Made by a program: the position numbers and the translations under genes. A DNA stretch of 64,000 nucleotides from Lacrimispora sp. BS-2. Its GTDB lineage: Bacteria > Bacillota > Clostridia > Lachnospirales > Lachnospiraceae. Below, in pieces: positions 48,646 through 56,365 of this stretch. The stretch is taken from assembly GCF_040207125.1 (NCBI RefSeq), contig NZ_CP157940.1, positions 992,001 to 1,056,000 on the forward strand, written 5' to 3'. The notes beneath the pieces were generated by a model, which saw only the letters and a list, made by a program, of their open reading frames with translations, made no database searches and was not told where the DNA came from. Position 1 is the stretch's first letter, and the number at the start of each line of letters is the position of its first letter.

Positions 48646-49764
48646 ATGAGATTACTCAAAAAAGTATTAGCAGTAGGCCTTGCGTCAGCAATGGTATTTT
48701 CCATGGCAGGCTGTGGAGCAGGTGCCAAGGAAACAACGGCGGCCGCAACAGAGGCTTCTACGGCAGCAGAGACTAAGGAGGAGGCAGGGGCAGAGACCAC
48801 CGCAGAAGCAGTAAAAGATGCTGTTGGCGGAGATGTAGCGGACAAGAAAGTCGGTATCTCAATTTACAAATTTGATGATAACTTTATGACACTTTACCGT
48901 ACAGAACTTCAGCGCTATTTGACAGAAGACTTAGGCTTTAAAAAAGAAAATGTTGTAATCCAGGATGGTAAGGGTGATCAGGCTGAACAGACCAACCAGA
49001 TCCAGAACTTCATTACCCAGAAATACGATGTATTGATTTTAAATCTTGTTCAGGCTTCTTCTGCTCCGGAAATCACAGATATGTGTAAGGAAGCAGGAAT
49101 CCCGGTTGTTTTCATCAACCGTGAGCCAGATGCCCAGGAAGAACAGAGATGGAAAGATGAAAAAATTAACGCTACTTATGTAGGTTGTGACGCAAGACAG
49201 TCCGGTACCTATCAGGGAGAAGAAATTCTGGAAACTTCTACCAAGGGCGATATTAACGGTGACGGCGTTGTTTCTTATATTATGATCCAGGGTGACCCGG
49301 AGAACGTAGATGCTCAGTACAGAACAGAATTCTCTGTTAAGGCTCTTACTGATTCCGGTATGCAGGTAAAAGAACTGTTAAAGCAGCGTGGTGACTGGGA
49401 TCAGGCGAAAGCTCAGCAGATCGCTCAGGATGCTTTAACACAGTATGGTGATCAGATTGAAGTAATCTTCTGCAACAACGATGCTATGGCACTTGGTGCT
49501 CTTCAGGCAATCGAGGCAGCAGGACGTACCGTAAACAAAGACATCTATTTAGTAGGTGTTGATGCTCTGACAGAGGCTGTTCAGAACGTTCTCGACGAAA
49601 AGCAGACAGGTACTGTATTCAATGACCACTTCTCACAGGCTCGTACAGCAAGCGATATGGCTGTTAAGTACATCATGGGTGAATCAGTTGATAATGTAAA
49701 TATGGTAGACTATATCAAGGTAACTATGGATAATGCTCAGGAAGTTCTTGATAAATTAAAATAA
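48646..49764 (+). CDS. mglB: galactose/methylgalactoside-binding lipoprotein MglB
   Basis: A 372-residue lipoprotein. The signal peptide ends in the lipobox FSMAGC, followed by a Thr/Ala/Glu-rich linker. The binding domain has VGISIYKFDDNFMTLYRTEL, LILNLVQASSAPEITDMCKE and VVFINREPDAQEEQRWKDEK. The Ca2+ loop is KGDINGDGVVSYIMIQGD, and FCNNDAMALGALQAIEAAG follows. It delivers sugar to MglA/MglC. The codons are noticeably richer in the common synonymous forms than those of its neighbours, suggesting high expression. A terminator follows before mglA. Confidence 0.94.
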   Translation: MRLLKKVLAVGLASAMVFSMAGCGAGAKETTAAATEASTAAETKEEAGAETTAEAVKDAVGGDVADKKVGISIYKFDDNFMTLYRTELQRYLTEDLGFKKENVVIQDGKGDQAEQTNQIQNFITQKYDVLILNLVQASSAPEITDMCKEAGIPVVFINREPDAQEEQRWKDEKINATYVGCDARQSGTYQGEEILETSTKGDINGDGVVSYIMIQGDPENVDAQYRTEFSVKALTDSGMQVKELLKQRGDWDQAKAQQIAQDALTQYGDQIEVIFCNNDAMALGALQAIEAAGRTVNKDIYLVGVDALTEAVQNVLDEKQTGTVFNDHFSQARTASDMAVKYIMGESVDNVNMVDYIKVTMDNAQEVLDKLK

Positions 49765-49794
49765 TTTCCAGCAGCCGGTAAACGAAGAAAAACA

Positions 49795-49826
49795 CGGGTG
49801 TGTCAGTAAGGCACACCCGATTTTTA
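49795..49826 (+). terminator. intrinsic terminator/attenuator between mglB and mglA
   Basis: CGGGTGTG (49795-49802) pairs with CACACCCG (49812-49819), followed by ATTTTTA. Partial read-through would keep the binding protein in excess over the ATPase and permease. Confidence 0.8.
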
Positions 49827-49839
49827 AAGGTATCTGCAG

Positions 49840-49914
49840 ACATGGGCAATAAATAGGAAACACCTTAACAGGTATCCCTTTATGCCCAGAAAGCATGGGC
49901 AATAAATAGGAAAG
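49840..49914 (+). repeat. R-family repeats, partial plus full copy (mglB - mglA gap)
   Basis: A partial copy, GACATGGGCAATAAATAG (49840-49857), is followed by a full copy. The full copy reads GGAAACACCTTAACAGGTAT, CCCTTTATGCCCAGAAAGC and ATGGGCAATAAATAGGAAAG. GGAAAGGAG at the end serves mglA as ribosome binding site. Confidence 0.85.
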
Positions 49915-49924
49915 GAGAAACGGG

Positions 49925-51481
49925 ATGGCAGAGGAATACAGACTGGAAATGATAGGGGTCAGCAAATCCTTCCCTGGCGTTAAAGCGCTTGACAAAATCA
50001 ACTTAAAAGTACGTCCCGGTACCGTTCACGCCTTAATGGGTGAGAACGGAGCAGGTAAATCGACCCTTATGAAATGCCTTTTCGGCATTTATAAAATGGA
50101 TGAAGGAAAGGTTCTTATTGACGGGAAAGATGAGAACATCGCAAATCCCGATGATGCCCTTCACAAAGGGCTTGCCATGGTGCACCAGGAGCTGCAGCCC
50201 GTTCCGGCGCGTTCCATTGCGGAAAATATGTACCTTGGAAGGTATCCCTTAATAAAAATAGGTCCTTTAAAGATTGTTGACCATAGGACCATGAACCTGG
50301 AAGCGGAAAAGTGGTTAAAAGATGTAAAAATGAATTTTAATCCCAGGGCAAAGCTTGGGACACTATCAATCGGACAAATGCAGTCAGTGGAAATTGCAAA
50401 GGCAGTGAGTCAGAATGCAAAGCTGGTAATTTTGGATGAACCGACCTCATCACTGACTGATAATGAAGTGGAAGCGCTGTTTCGAATTATCAGGGATTTG
50501 AAAGCCCGGGGCGTTTCTATGATATATATCAGCCATAAGATGGCAGAGATCCGGCAGATTGCTGATGACATAACAATCATGCGTGACGGAACATATGTAG
50601 GTTCCTGGGAGGTAAAGGACATTTCAGATGATGAAATCGTTAAGCAAATGGTCGGCCGGGAATTAAGCAACGTTTATCCGCCAAAAGAAGATTTCAGGAC
50701 AGATGAGACGATCTTAAAAGTAAGCCATGTAAGCAGCATCCACCCGCGCTCCTTCCGGGATTGTTCTTTTGAATTAAAGAGAGGAGAGATTTTGGGATTT
50801 GGAGGCCTGGTAGGCGCCCAGAGAACAGAATTGATGGAAGCAATTTTTGGAATGCGCCACATTGCAAGCGGGGAGATTGAGGTTCTGGGTAAAAAGGTGA
50901 CGATCAAACGTCCCCAGGATGCCATTAACGATTCTGTGGGAATGATCACAGAGGACAGACGGGGGACCGGCATTATAGGATGCTTGAGCATTGCGGATAA
51001 CACGGCCATTGCCTCTTACCGGAATTATACCAAACTCGGAACCATTAACAGCAAAAAGGTGGGCCAGGTAGTAAAGGACAGCATCGCAAAGCTGAGTATC
51101 AAGACACCAAATGACAGGACCCTGATACAATCTTTATCAGGAGGAAACCAGCAAAAGGTGATCATTGCCAGATGGCTGGCTAATAACCCGGATATTCTGA
51201 TCATGGATGAACCCACCAGAGGAATTGACGTTGGTGCAAAATATGAGATATACCAGATCATGATAGATCTGGTAAAACAAGGAAAATCGATTATCATGAT
51301 TTCTTCCGAAATGCCGGAACTGATCGGTATGTCAAACCGGATTATCGTTATGTGTAACGGCCATATTACCGGAGAGCTGGAAGATGATGAGGCAACTCAG
51401 GAGAGGATCATGGCATTTGCCACTAAATTTGATTTAGACGATAAGGTAACAGAAAATTTCACACAGGAGGTTAAATCATGA
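49925..51481 (+). CDS. mglA: galactose/methylgalactoside import ATP-binding protein MglA
   Basis: A 518-residue double ATPase of the CUT2 sugar importers. The first domain has Walker A GENGAGKST, Q-loop MVHQELQPV, signature LSIGQMQSVEIAKA and Walker B LVILDEPTSSL. The second has a degenerate Walker A (GLVGAQRTELME), signature LSGGNQQKVIIARWLA and Walker B ILIMDEPTRGIDVG. This one-active, one-degenerate layout is usual for MglA/RbsA. AGGAAAGGAG precedes the ATG. It overlaps mglC by 4 bp. Confidence 0.96.
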   Translation: MAEEYRLEMIGVSKSFPGVKALDKINLKVRPGTVHALMGENGAGKSTLMKCLFGIYKMDEGKVLIDGKDENIANPDDALHKGLAMVHQELQPVPARSIAENMYLGRYPLIKIGPLKIVDHRTMNLEAEKWLKDVKMNFNPRAKLGTLSIGQMQSVEIAKAVSQNAKLVILDEPTSSLTDNEVEALFRIIRDLKARGVSMIYISHKMAEIRQIADDITIMRDGTYVGSWEVKDISDDEIVKQMVGRELSNVYPPKEDFRTDETILKVSHVSSIHPRSFRDCSFELKRGEILGFGGLVGAQRTELMEAIFGMRHIASGEIEVLGKKVTIKRPQDAINDSVGMITEDRRGTGIIGCLSIADNTAIASYRNYTKLGTINSKKVGQVVKDSIAKLSIKTPNDRTLIQSLSGGNQQKVIIARWLANNPDILIMDEPTRGIDVGAKYEIYQIMIDLVKQGKSIIMISSEMPELIGMSNRIIVMCNGHITGELEDDEATQERIMAFATKFDLDDKVTENFTQEVKS

Positions 51482-52512
51482 CATCGAAGAAGGCTAACGC
51501 CAAGGATTTACCTATGCAAACAAAAAAAGTTAATATGAAGGATTTACTTATTAATAATGGAATCATCGTTGTTCTCATCATGCTGGCGATTTTTACTGTA
51601 ATTAAGCGGCCGGCCTTTGGTTCCTTTGATAACCTGAAAAACATTGCTTTAAACGTAGCGCCCCGCTTTATCATTGCCTGTGGTGTATCCGGGTGTCTGA
51701 TCACCAGAGGTACGGATCTTTCTGCCGGACGTATGGTAGGTCTTTCTGCCTGCCTTGCAGGTACTTTGCTTCAAAAGCCCGGGTACAGCGGAAAGTTTTT
51801 CCCCAATCTTCCTGATTTCGGAATCTGGTGGGTATTTGTGGTGCTGTTGATCTGTATCGCTGTTTGTGCAATTTTCGGTCTCATCAATGGTATGGTCATT
51901 TCTTTTCTTCAGGTTCCGGCCTTTATCGGAACCCTGGGCATGCAGCTGATCGTTTACGGTGTCTGCCTTGTTTATACCAATGCAACCCCCATCGGCGGTT
52001 ACCGCGCTGCTTATACAGAGGTGGCAAAGGGCAGGCTTTTAGGAGCCATCCCTTATCTGTTCTTAATTGCTCTTGCAATCGGGCTTGTGATCTGGTTTGT
52101 CTATAACAAAACACCTCACGGCAAATATATGTACGCTATTGGAGGAAACGAACAGGCAGCGGAAGTTTCCGGCGTTAATACGAAGAAAACGAAAATCATT
52201 ATTTATGTAACAGCAGCAGCGCTTTATGCGTTGGGAGGTTTCCTTGTAGGCGCGAAATCCGGAGGTTCCTCCGTTAATATGGGAATGGGCTGGGAGCTGG
52301 AAGCCATTGCAGCATGTACCATCGGAGGTGTATCCGTTAACGGCGGTATTGGTAAGGTATCCGGTGTCCTGATTGGTGTACTGGTATTTGAGATTCTAAA
52401 GACCTGCCTGCAGTATCTGGGCGTTGACCCCAACTATCAGTATATTGCGCAGGGAGTTATTATCGTAGTTGCCATTGCGCTGGATATCAGAAAGTATATT
52501 GCAAAGAAGTAA
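51478..52512 (+). CDS. mglC: galactose/methylgalactoside ABC permease MglC
   Basis: A 344-residue permease with about ten membrane helices. GCLITRGTDLSAGRMVGLSA is the CUT2 signature near helix 2. GLINGMVISFLQVPAFIGTLG, YAIGGNEQAAEVSGVNTKKT, and the glycine-rich GGVSVNGGIGKVSGVLIGVL follow as in RbsC/MglC. It forms the channel dimer with MglA outside the membrane. It ends the mgl operon, and a terminator follows. Confidence 0.95.
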   Translation: MTSKKANAKDLPMQTKKVNMKDLLINNGIIVVLIMLAIFTVIKRPAFGSFDNLKNIALNVAPRFIIACGVSGCLITRGTDLSAGRMVGLSACLAGTLLQKPGYSGKFFPNLPDFGIWWVFVVLLICIAVCAIFGLINGMVISFLQVPAFIGTLGMQLIVYGVCLVYTNATPIGGYRAAYTEVAKGRLLGAIPYLFLIALAIGLVIWFVYNKTPHGKYMYAIGGNEQAAEVSGVNTKKTKIIIYVTAAALYALGGFLVGAKSGGSSVNMGMGWELEAIAACTIGGVSVNGGIGKVSGVLIGVLVFEILKTCLQYLGVDPNYQYIAQGVIIVVAIALDIRKYIAKK

Positions 52513-52556
52513 TTCCTCTTCAGATTGATGTTATTTATTTTTTAAAAGGAAAAATG

Positions 52557-52620
52557 AAAAGGCGAGCCGTAAGAGTCTGAAAAAAGGGTATTTTTTTGGA
52601 CTCCTGCGGCTCGTCTTTTC
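52557..52620 (+). terminator. intrinsic terminator between mglC and the CYTH gene
   Basis: AAAAGGCGAGCCG (52557-52569) pairs with CGGCTCGTCTTTT (52607-52619), with further pairing inside (GAGTC/GACTC). It serves both converging genes. Confidence 0.85.
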
Positions 52621-52626
52621 CGGATG

Positions 52627-53079
52627 TTATGGAAGCTGGCTCAGCCTGCTGTTTTGATATTCTCCTGAAAAGGTTACATCTTCTCCAAACCAGGAAGGAG
52701 GGGTGAAGCATTCAGCTTCTTCTCTTTTTGGAAATTCCACTTCAGCCAATATAAGCCCTTTAAAACGCCCTTCAAAAACATCCAGCTCTATGGTCAGATG
52801 GTCAGAACCTTCCAGGGGAATCAGATACCGCCTTTTCGTAAGGATATGGCCGTCCGCCTTTTTGATCAGGTGTTCATAGGATTCTGGCGTCAAAGGGAGA
52901 TTATATTCCTCCCGTTCTAAAAGCCCCTTTGATTTGTAGGTAAGGTAAAAGGATTCATCCTCCCTGCGGATGCGGACAACAGGGTCTGTTGACAGATATC
53001 CCTGCTCTATTAAGTGATAGGGGTATGCGGTGTAATCAGCCGGCGGCTGGGATATGAGATATTTACGTTCTATTTCCAT
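52627..53079 (-). CDS. CYTH-domain protein (triphosphate tunnel metalloenzyme family)
   Basis: A 150-residue protein, the only gene on the minus strand. The N-terminus MEIERKYLI is the ExExK signature of CYTH proteins, whose tunnel of charged strands binds triphosphates. VVRIRREDESFYLTYKSKG, KRRYLIP, LTIELDVFEG and LILAEVEFP supply the alternating Arg/Lys/Glu residues. Bacterial members include tripolyphosphatases and class IV adenylate cyclases, and this short form is more likely a phosphatase. On the minus strand GGAGG sits just before the ATG at 53079. A longer upstream reading has no such site. Confidence 0.88.
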   Translation of the reverse strand: MEIERKYLISQPPADYTAYPYHLIEQGYLSTDPVVRIRREDESFYLTYKSKGLLEREEYNLPLTPESYEHLIKKADGHILTKRRYLIPLEGSDHLTIELDVFEGRFKGLILAEVEFPKREEAECFTPPSWFGEDVTFSGEYQNSRLSQLP

Positions 53080-53170
53080 GAAAAATCCTCCTGCTTTCAT
53101 ATTTTGTATTGCTGTATGTGTCAGTATATCACATATAAGCAAAAATAGAAGGCTCACCTTTTTTGTTTGT

Positions 53171-53222
53171 GAATCAATGGGGTATGAAGACGGATCCTGT
53201 TGATTCATTAGTATACAAAAAA
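53171..53222 (+). repeat. P-family repeat, copy F (degenerate core, intergenic)
   Basis: GAATCAA (53171-53177) and TTGATTC (53200-53206) flank a decayed core (GGGTATGAAGACGGATCC). CATTAGTATACAAA downstream matches CATCAGTATGCAAA of copy C. It lies between the divergent CYTH and binding-protein genes. Confidence 0.65.
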
Positions 53223-53274
53223 GGGAAAACGTGGTAATATGGGGAAAACAGTGAAAATTCAGGAGATTAAGGAC

Positions 53275-54339
53275 ATGAGACGGTTTAGTAAACGGATGTT
53301 TGTGTTTTTTCTGATCCTCTGGACTGTTTTCCTGGTTCATGGCTGTGCTCCCCGGGAGCAGGCGGAGGATACCAGGGAAAGCTCCAAATCAGAAGCAGGC
53401 ACGGAGGGGGTCCGTGAGGAGAGAGGACCAAAGATCGGGGTAAGTATCTACCGCTATGACGATACATTTATGAAGCTGTATCGTTCCCAACTAAAGCAAT
53501 ACCTGGAAGAAACTTACCACGCGGAGGTGATCATGCGCAATGCCGGGGGAGATCAGGAAGAGCAGAACCGGCAGATCAGCCAGTTTATTTCAGATGGGTG
53601 TGACGGGATCATTGTAAATCCGGTGGAGGTATCTGCTGCGGCCGGGCTTGTTAATACCTGCGGCCAGGCGGGGATTCCTTTGGTTTTCATTAACCGGGAA
53701 CCAAAGGAAGAGGAACAGAGGCGGTGGCATGAAAACAACATGGCAGTGTCGTGCGTTGGAACGGATTCCAGGCAGGCCGGGACTTATCAGGGAGAGATTA
53801 TACTGGAACTGCCTGATAAAGGGGACATAAACGGCGATGGGGTAGTGTCTTACGCTATGCTCATGGGAGAAGAAGGCAATGAGGACAGCCGTTACCGGAC
53901 GGAATATTCCGTAAAAGCCCTGGAAGAAGGGGGAATGAAGACGGAAAAACTGTTTTCCGGCAATGGAGACTGGAGTAAGGACAAAGGGAAAAAGCTTGCC
54001 CAGGAGGTACTGACTACCTATGGCAGCAGAATTGAGGTGATATTCTGCAACAATGATTCCATGGCAAACGGCGCTTTGGAAGCTGTGGAAGAGGCAGGCC
54101 GTGTGCCTGGAAAGGATATTTATCTTGTAGGGGTAGATGCCCTTCAGGATACGGTAAAATATATAAAAGAGGGAAAAATAGCCGGGACTGTTTTAAATGA
54201 TCATGAGGGACAATCCCAAACAGCTGCCGATACTTTGACAAAAATGATTGACGGGGAAGATGTGGACACAAGGTATCTGGTGGATTATATCAAGGTTACT
54301 GCAATCAGTACCTTTCAAACGTTAAAAGGAGAGGATTAA
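53275..54339 (+). CDS. MglB-like galactose-binding lipoprotein, no adjacent permease
   Basis: A 354-residue lipoprotein. Starting at ATG 53275 gives a standard signal, MRRFSKRMFVFFLILWTVFL, ending in lipobox LVHGC. An ATG at 53239 would add 12 residues before it. The binding domain is close to MglB at 48646: IGVSIYRYDDTFMKLYRSQL, LVFINREPKEEEQRRW, Ca2+ loop KGDINGDGVVSYAMLMGEE, and FCNNDSMANGALEAVEEAG. No permease or ATPase follows. DJ-1-family, family-1 binding protein and GGDEF-EAL genes do, in one tight run. A signalling role or use of MglAC is possible. Confidence 0.88.
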   Translation: MRRFSKRMFVFFLILWTVFLVHGCAPREQAEDTRESSKSEAGTEGVREERGPKIGVSIYRYDDTFMKLYRSQLKQYLEETYHAEVIMRNAGGDQEEQNRQISQFISDGCDGIIVNPVEVSAAAGLVNTCGQAGIPLVFINREPKEEEQRRWHENNMAVSCVGTDSRQAGTYQGEIILELPDKGDINGDGVVSYAMLMGEEGNEDSRYRTEYSVKALEEGGMKTEKLFSGNGDWSKDKGKKLAQEVLTTYGSRIEVIFCNNDSMANGALEAVEEAGRVPGKDIYLVGVDALQDTVKYIKEGKIAGTVLNDHEGQSQTAADTLTKMIDGEDVDTRYLVDYIKVTAISTFQTLKGED

Positions 54340-54340
54340 A

Positions 54341-54901
54341 ATGGGAAAAGTATTTGCGTTTTTAGCTGACGGATCAGAGGAAGTGGAGTTATTGGCTGTT
54401 GTGGACATTTTAAAAAGGGGTGGCCAGGAGGTGACCCTTGTTTCTGTTACAGGAAAAAAAGACGTGGTAGGTGCCCATCAGATAAAAATCCAGGCGGATT
54501 TTGAATTCTCAGAGGTTGACTGTAAAAATGCCGATGTTCTGTTTCTTCCAGGCGGGATGCCGGGGACCAGGAATTTAGGAGCTCACGGGGGACTGATAAA
54601 TTCTTTAAAGGAAGCCTATGGAGAAAACAGGAGAATCGCTGCAATCTGTGCGGCACCAAGCATTTTGGGAAGGCTCGGTATGCTGGAAGGGAGAAAAGCA
54701 ACCTGCTTTCCAGGCTTTGAACCGGAGCTTAAGGGAGCCTTGTATACAAAACAGGGGGTAGTTACGGATGGGAATATAACGACTGCCAGAGGTCTTGGCT
54801 ATGCACTGGATATGGGGATTGAACTTCTGGGTCTTCTGACGGATGAGAATCATGCCCGCCAGGTAAAGGAGGCCATCCAGTACGATCATATTTCCGTGTA
54901 A
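54341..54901 (+). CDS. DJ-1/PfpI family protein
   Basis: A 186-residue single-domain protein. VFAFLADGSEEVELLAVVDIL holds the conserved Glu, and the nucleophilic Cys103 sits in IAAICAAPSILGRLG (the nucleophile elbow). FLPGGMPGTRNL and TARGLGYALDMGIELL complete the family pattern, closest to YajL/DJ-1. Proposed roles include redox-linked chaperone, deglycase and glyoxalase, and the true activity here is unknown. It begins 1 bp after the lipoprotein stop. Confidence 0.9.
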   Translation: MGKVFAFLADGSEEVELLAVVDILKRGGQEVTLVSVTGKKDVVGAHQIKIQADFEFSEVDCKNADVLFLPGGMPGTRNLGAHGGLINSLKEAYGENRRIAAICAAPSILGRLGMLEGRKATCFPGFEPELKGALYTKQGVVTDGNITTARGLGYALDMGIELLGLLTDENHARQVKEAIQYDHISV

Positions 54902-54916
54902 TGGGCAGGTGATTGT

Positions 54917-56362
54917 ATGAAAAGGAGATGGGTGTTATCGTTTCTTGCGGTTGTTTTTATCAGCCTTCTTACCGGATGTGAGAAGAAAGATCCGTACGGA
55001 TTGTCGGAAAAGAATCCGGTCACCATTACCATCTGGCATTATTACAATGGCGTCCAGAAGGAGGAATTCGACCGCCTGGTGCAGGAGTTTAATGAAAACG
55101 AAGGAAGAGGAAAAGGGATCATCGTCAAGGCCTTTAATAAGGGGAGCATTGATGAATTAAGTACTCTGGTCAATGAAAGCATCGAAAAAAAGATTGGATC
55201 AGAGCCTCTGCCTGATGTATTTTCCGCTTATGTGGATAAGGTTTACGAAGTGGATCAGATGGGACTGGCGGCAGATTTAAGCAGCTATCTGACCTCGGAG
55301 GAAATATCGGAATATGTGGATGCCTATATAGAAGAAGGCAAATTTGACAGCACCGGAGCAATCAAGGTGTTTCCCATCGCCAAGTCTACGGAGATCCTTA
55401 CGGTGAACAAGACGGACTGGGACAAGTTTGCAGAGGCAACAGGAGTGACAGAGGAGGCCCTTTCCACCTGGGAAGGGATTACCCGGGTGGCGGAGTCCTA
55501 CTATAAATGGACAGACAGCTTGACAGAGGCACCGGATGATGGAAAGGCTTTTTTTGGAAGGGATGCCTTTGCTAATTATATGATCATCGGCAGCCTTCAG
55601 CTTGGCCATGAAATTTTTAAGACAGAGGATGGAAAGGTTGTCCTGGATTTTGATAAGCAGATCATGAGGAAGCTGTGGGAAAATTATTATGTACCCTATG
55701 TAAACGGGTATTTTGGTTCCTACGGGAAATTCCGGAGCGATGATGTAAAGACAGGACAGCTGGCGGCTTTTGTTGGGGCGACCAGCGGAATTGCTTACTT
55801 TCCGGCTTCAGTGACCCTTGAGGATGGGACCAATTATGCCATAGAGAGCAAGCTTTACCCTCTTCCCAATTTCCAGGGCACCGTTCCATGTGCCGTTCAG
55901 CAGGGAGCCGGCATGATGGTGTTTAAATCTGAGGAAAAAAGGGAGTATGCTGCTACTCTTTTCTTGAAATGGTTTACAAGCGTGGAGCAGAACATGGAAT
56001 TTGCCATTGGCTCCGGTTATCTTCCGGTAAAGAAGGCTGCCGGAAATCAGGAAATGTTAAAGCCCTTCCTGGAGGGAACCGGTGAAAACAGCGGAGCATC
56101 ACAGAATCTTTTAATAGGGCTTGATACAGCCAATGAATACAGGCTATATACTTCTAAACCATTTAGAGGCGGGGACCGTGCCAGAAGCGTGCTGAATTTA
56201 ACAATGGTTTTAAAAGCAAAGGAAGATTATGAAGAGATATGTGCCCTTATGGCACAGGGAGTCAAACGGGAAAATGCAGTTGCAAATTTTGTGACAGAGG
56301 AAAATTTTAATAACTGGTACAAGGATACAATGGAGCAGTTGGAAGCGATTGTTGGAGAGTGA
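54917..56362 (+). CDS. family-1 extracellular solute-binding lipoprotein
   Basis: A 481-residue binding lipoprotein: the signal peptide ends in lipobox LLTGC (about residue 21). VTITIWHYYNGVQKEEFDRL opens the first lobe, a GFRSDDVKTGQLAAFVGATS-like central section follows (seen as KFRSDDVKTGQLAAFVGAT), and QQGAGMMVFKSEEKREYAAT and SGYLPVKKAA follow in the C-terminal lobe. No permeases are adjacent. It is separated by 3 bp from the GGDEF-EAL gene, so it may pass ligand information to that receptor's outer domain. That link is inference. Confidence 0.87.
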   Translation: MKRRWVLSFLAVVFISLLTGCEKKDPYGLSEKNPVTITIWHYYNGVQKEEFDRLVQEFNENEGRGKGIIVKAFNKGSIDELSTLVNESIEKKIGSEPLPDVFSAYVDKVYEVDQMGLAADLSSYLTSEEISEYVDAYIEEGKFDSTGAIKVFPIAKSTEILTVNKTDWDKFAEATGVTEEALSTWEGITRVAESYYKWTDSLTEAPDDGKAFFGRDAFANYMIIGSLQLGHEIFKTEDGKVVLDFDKQIMRKLWENYYVPYVNGYFGSYGKFRSDDVKTGQLAAFVGATSGIAYFPASVTLEDGTNYAIESKLYPLPNFQGTVPCAVQQGAGMMVFKSEEKREYAATLFLKWFTSVEQNMEFAIGSGYLPVKKAAGNQEMLKPFLEGTGENSGASQNLLIGLDTANEYRLYTSKPFRGGDRARSVLNLTMVLKAKEDYEEICALMAQGVKRENAVANFVTEENFNNWYKDTMEQLEAIVGE

Positions 56363-56365
56363 TTT

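Noticed and set aside
54900..54916. A further R copy (ATGGGCAGG) before the binding-protein gene
   Set aside because: Only nine bases match and no stem partner is present. It is probably coincidence.
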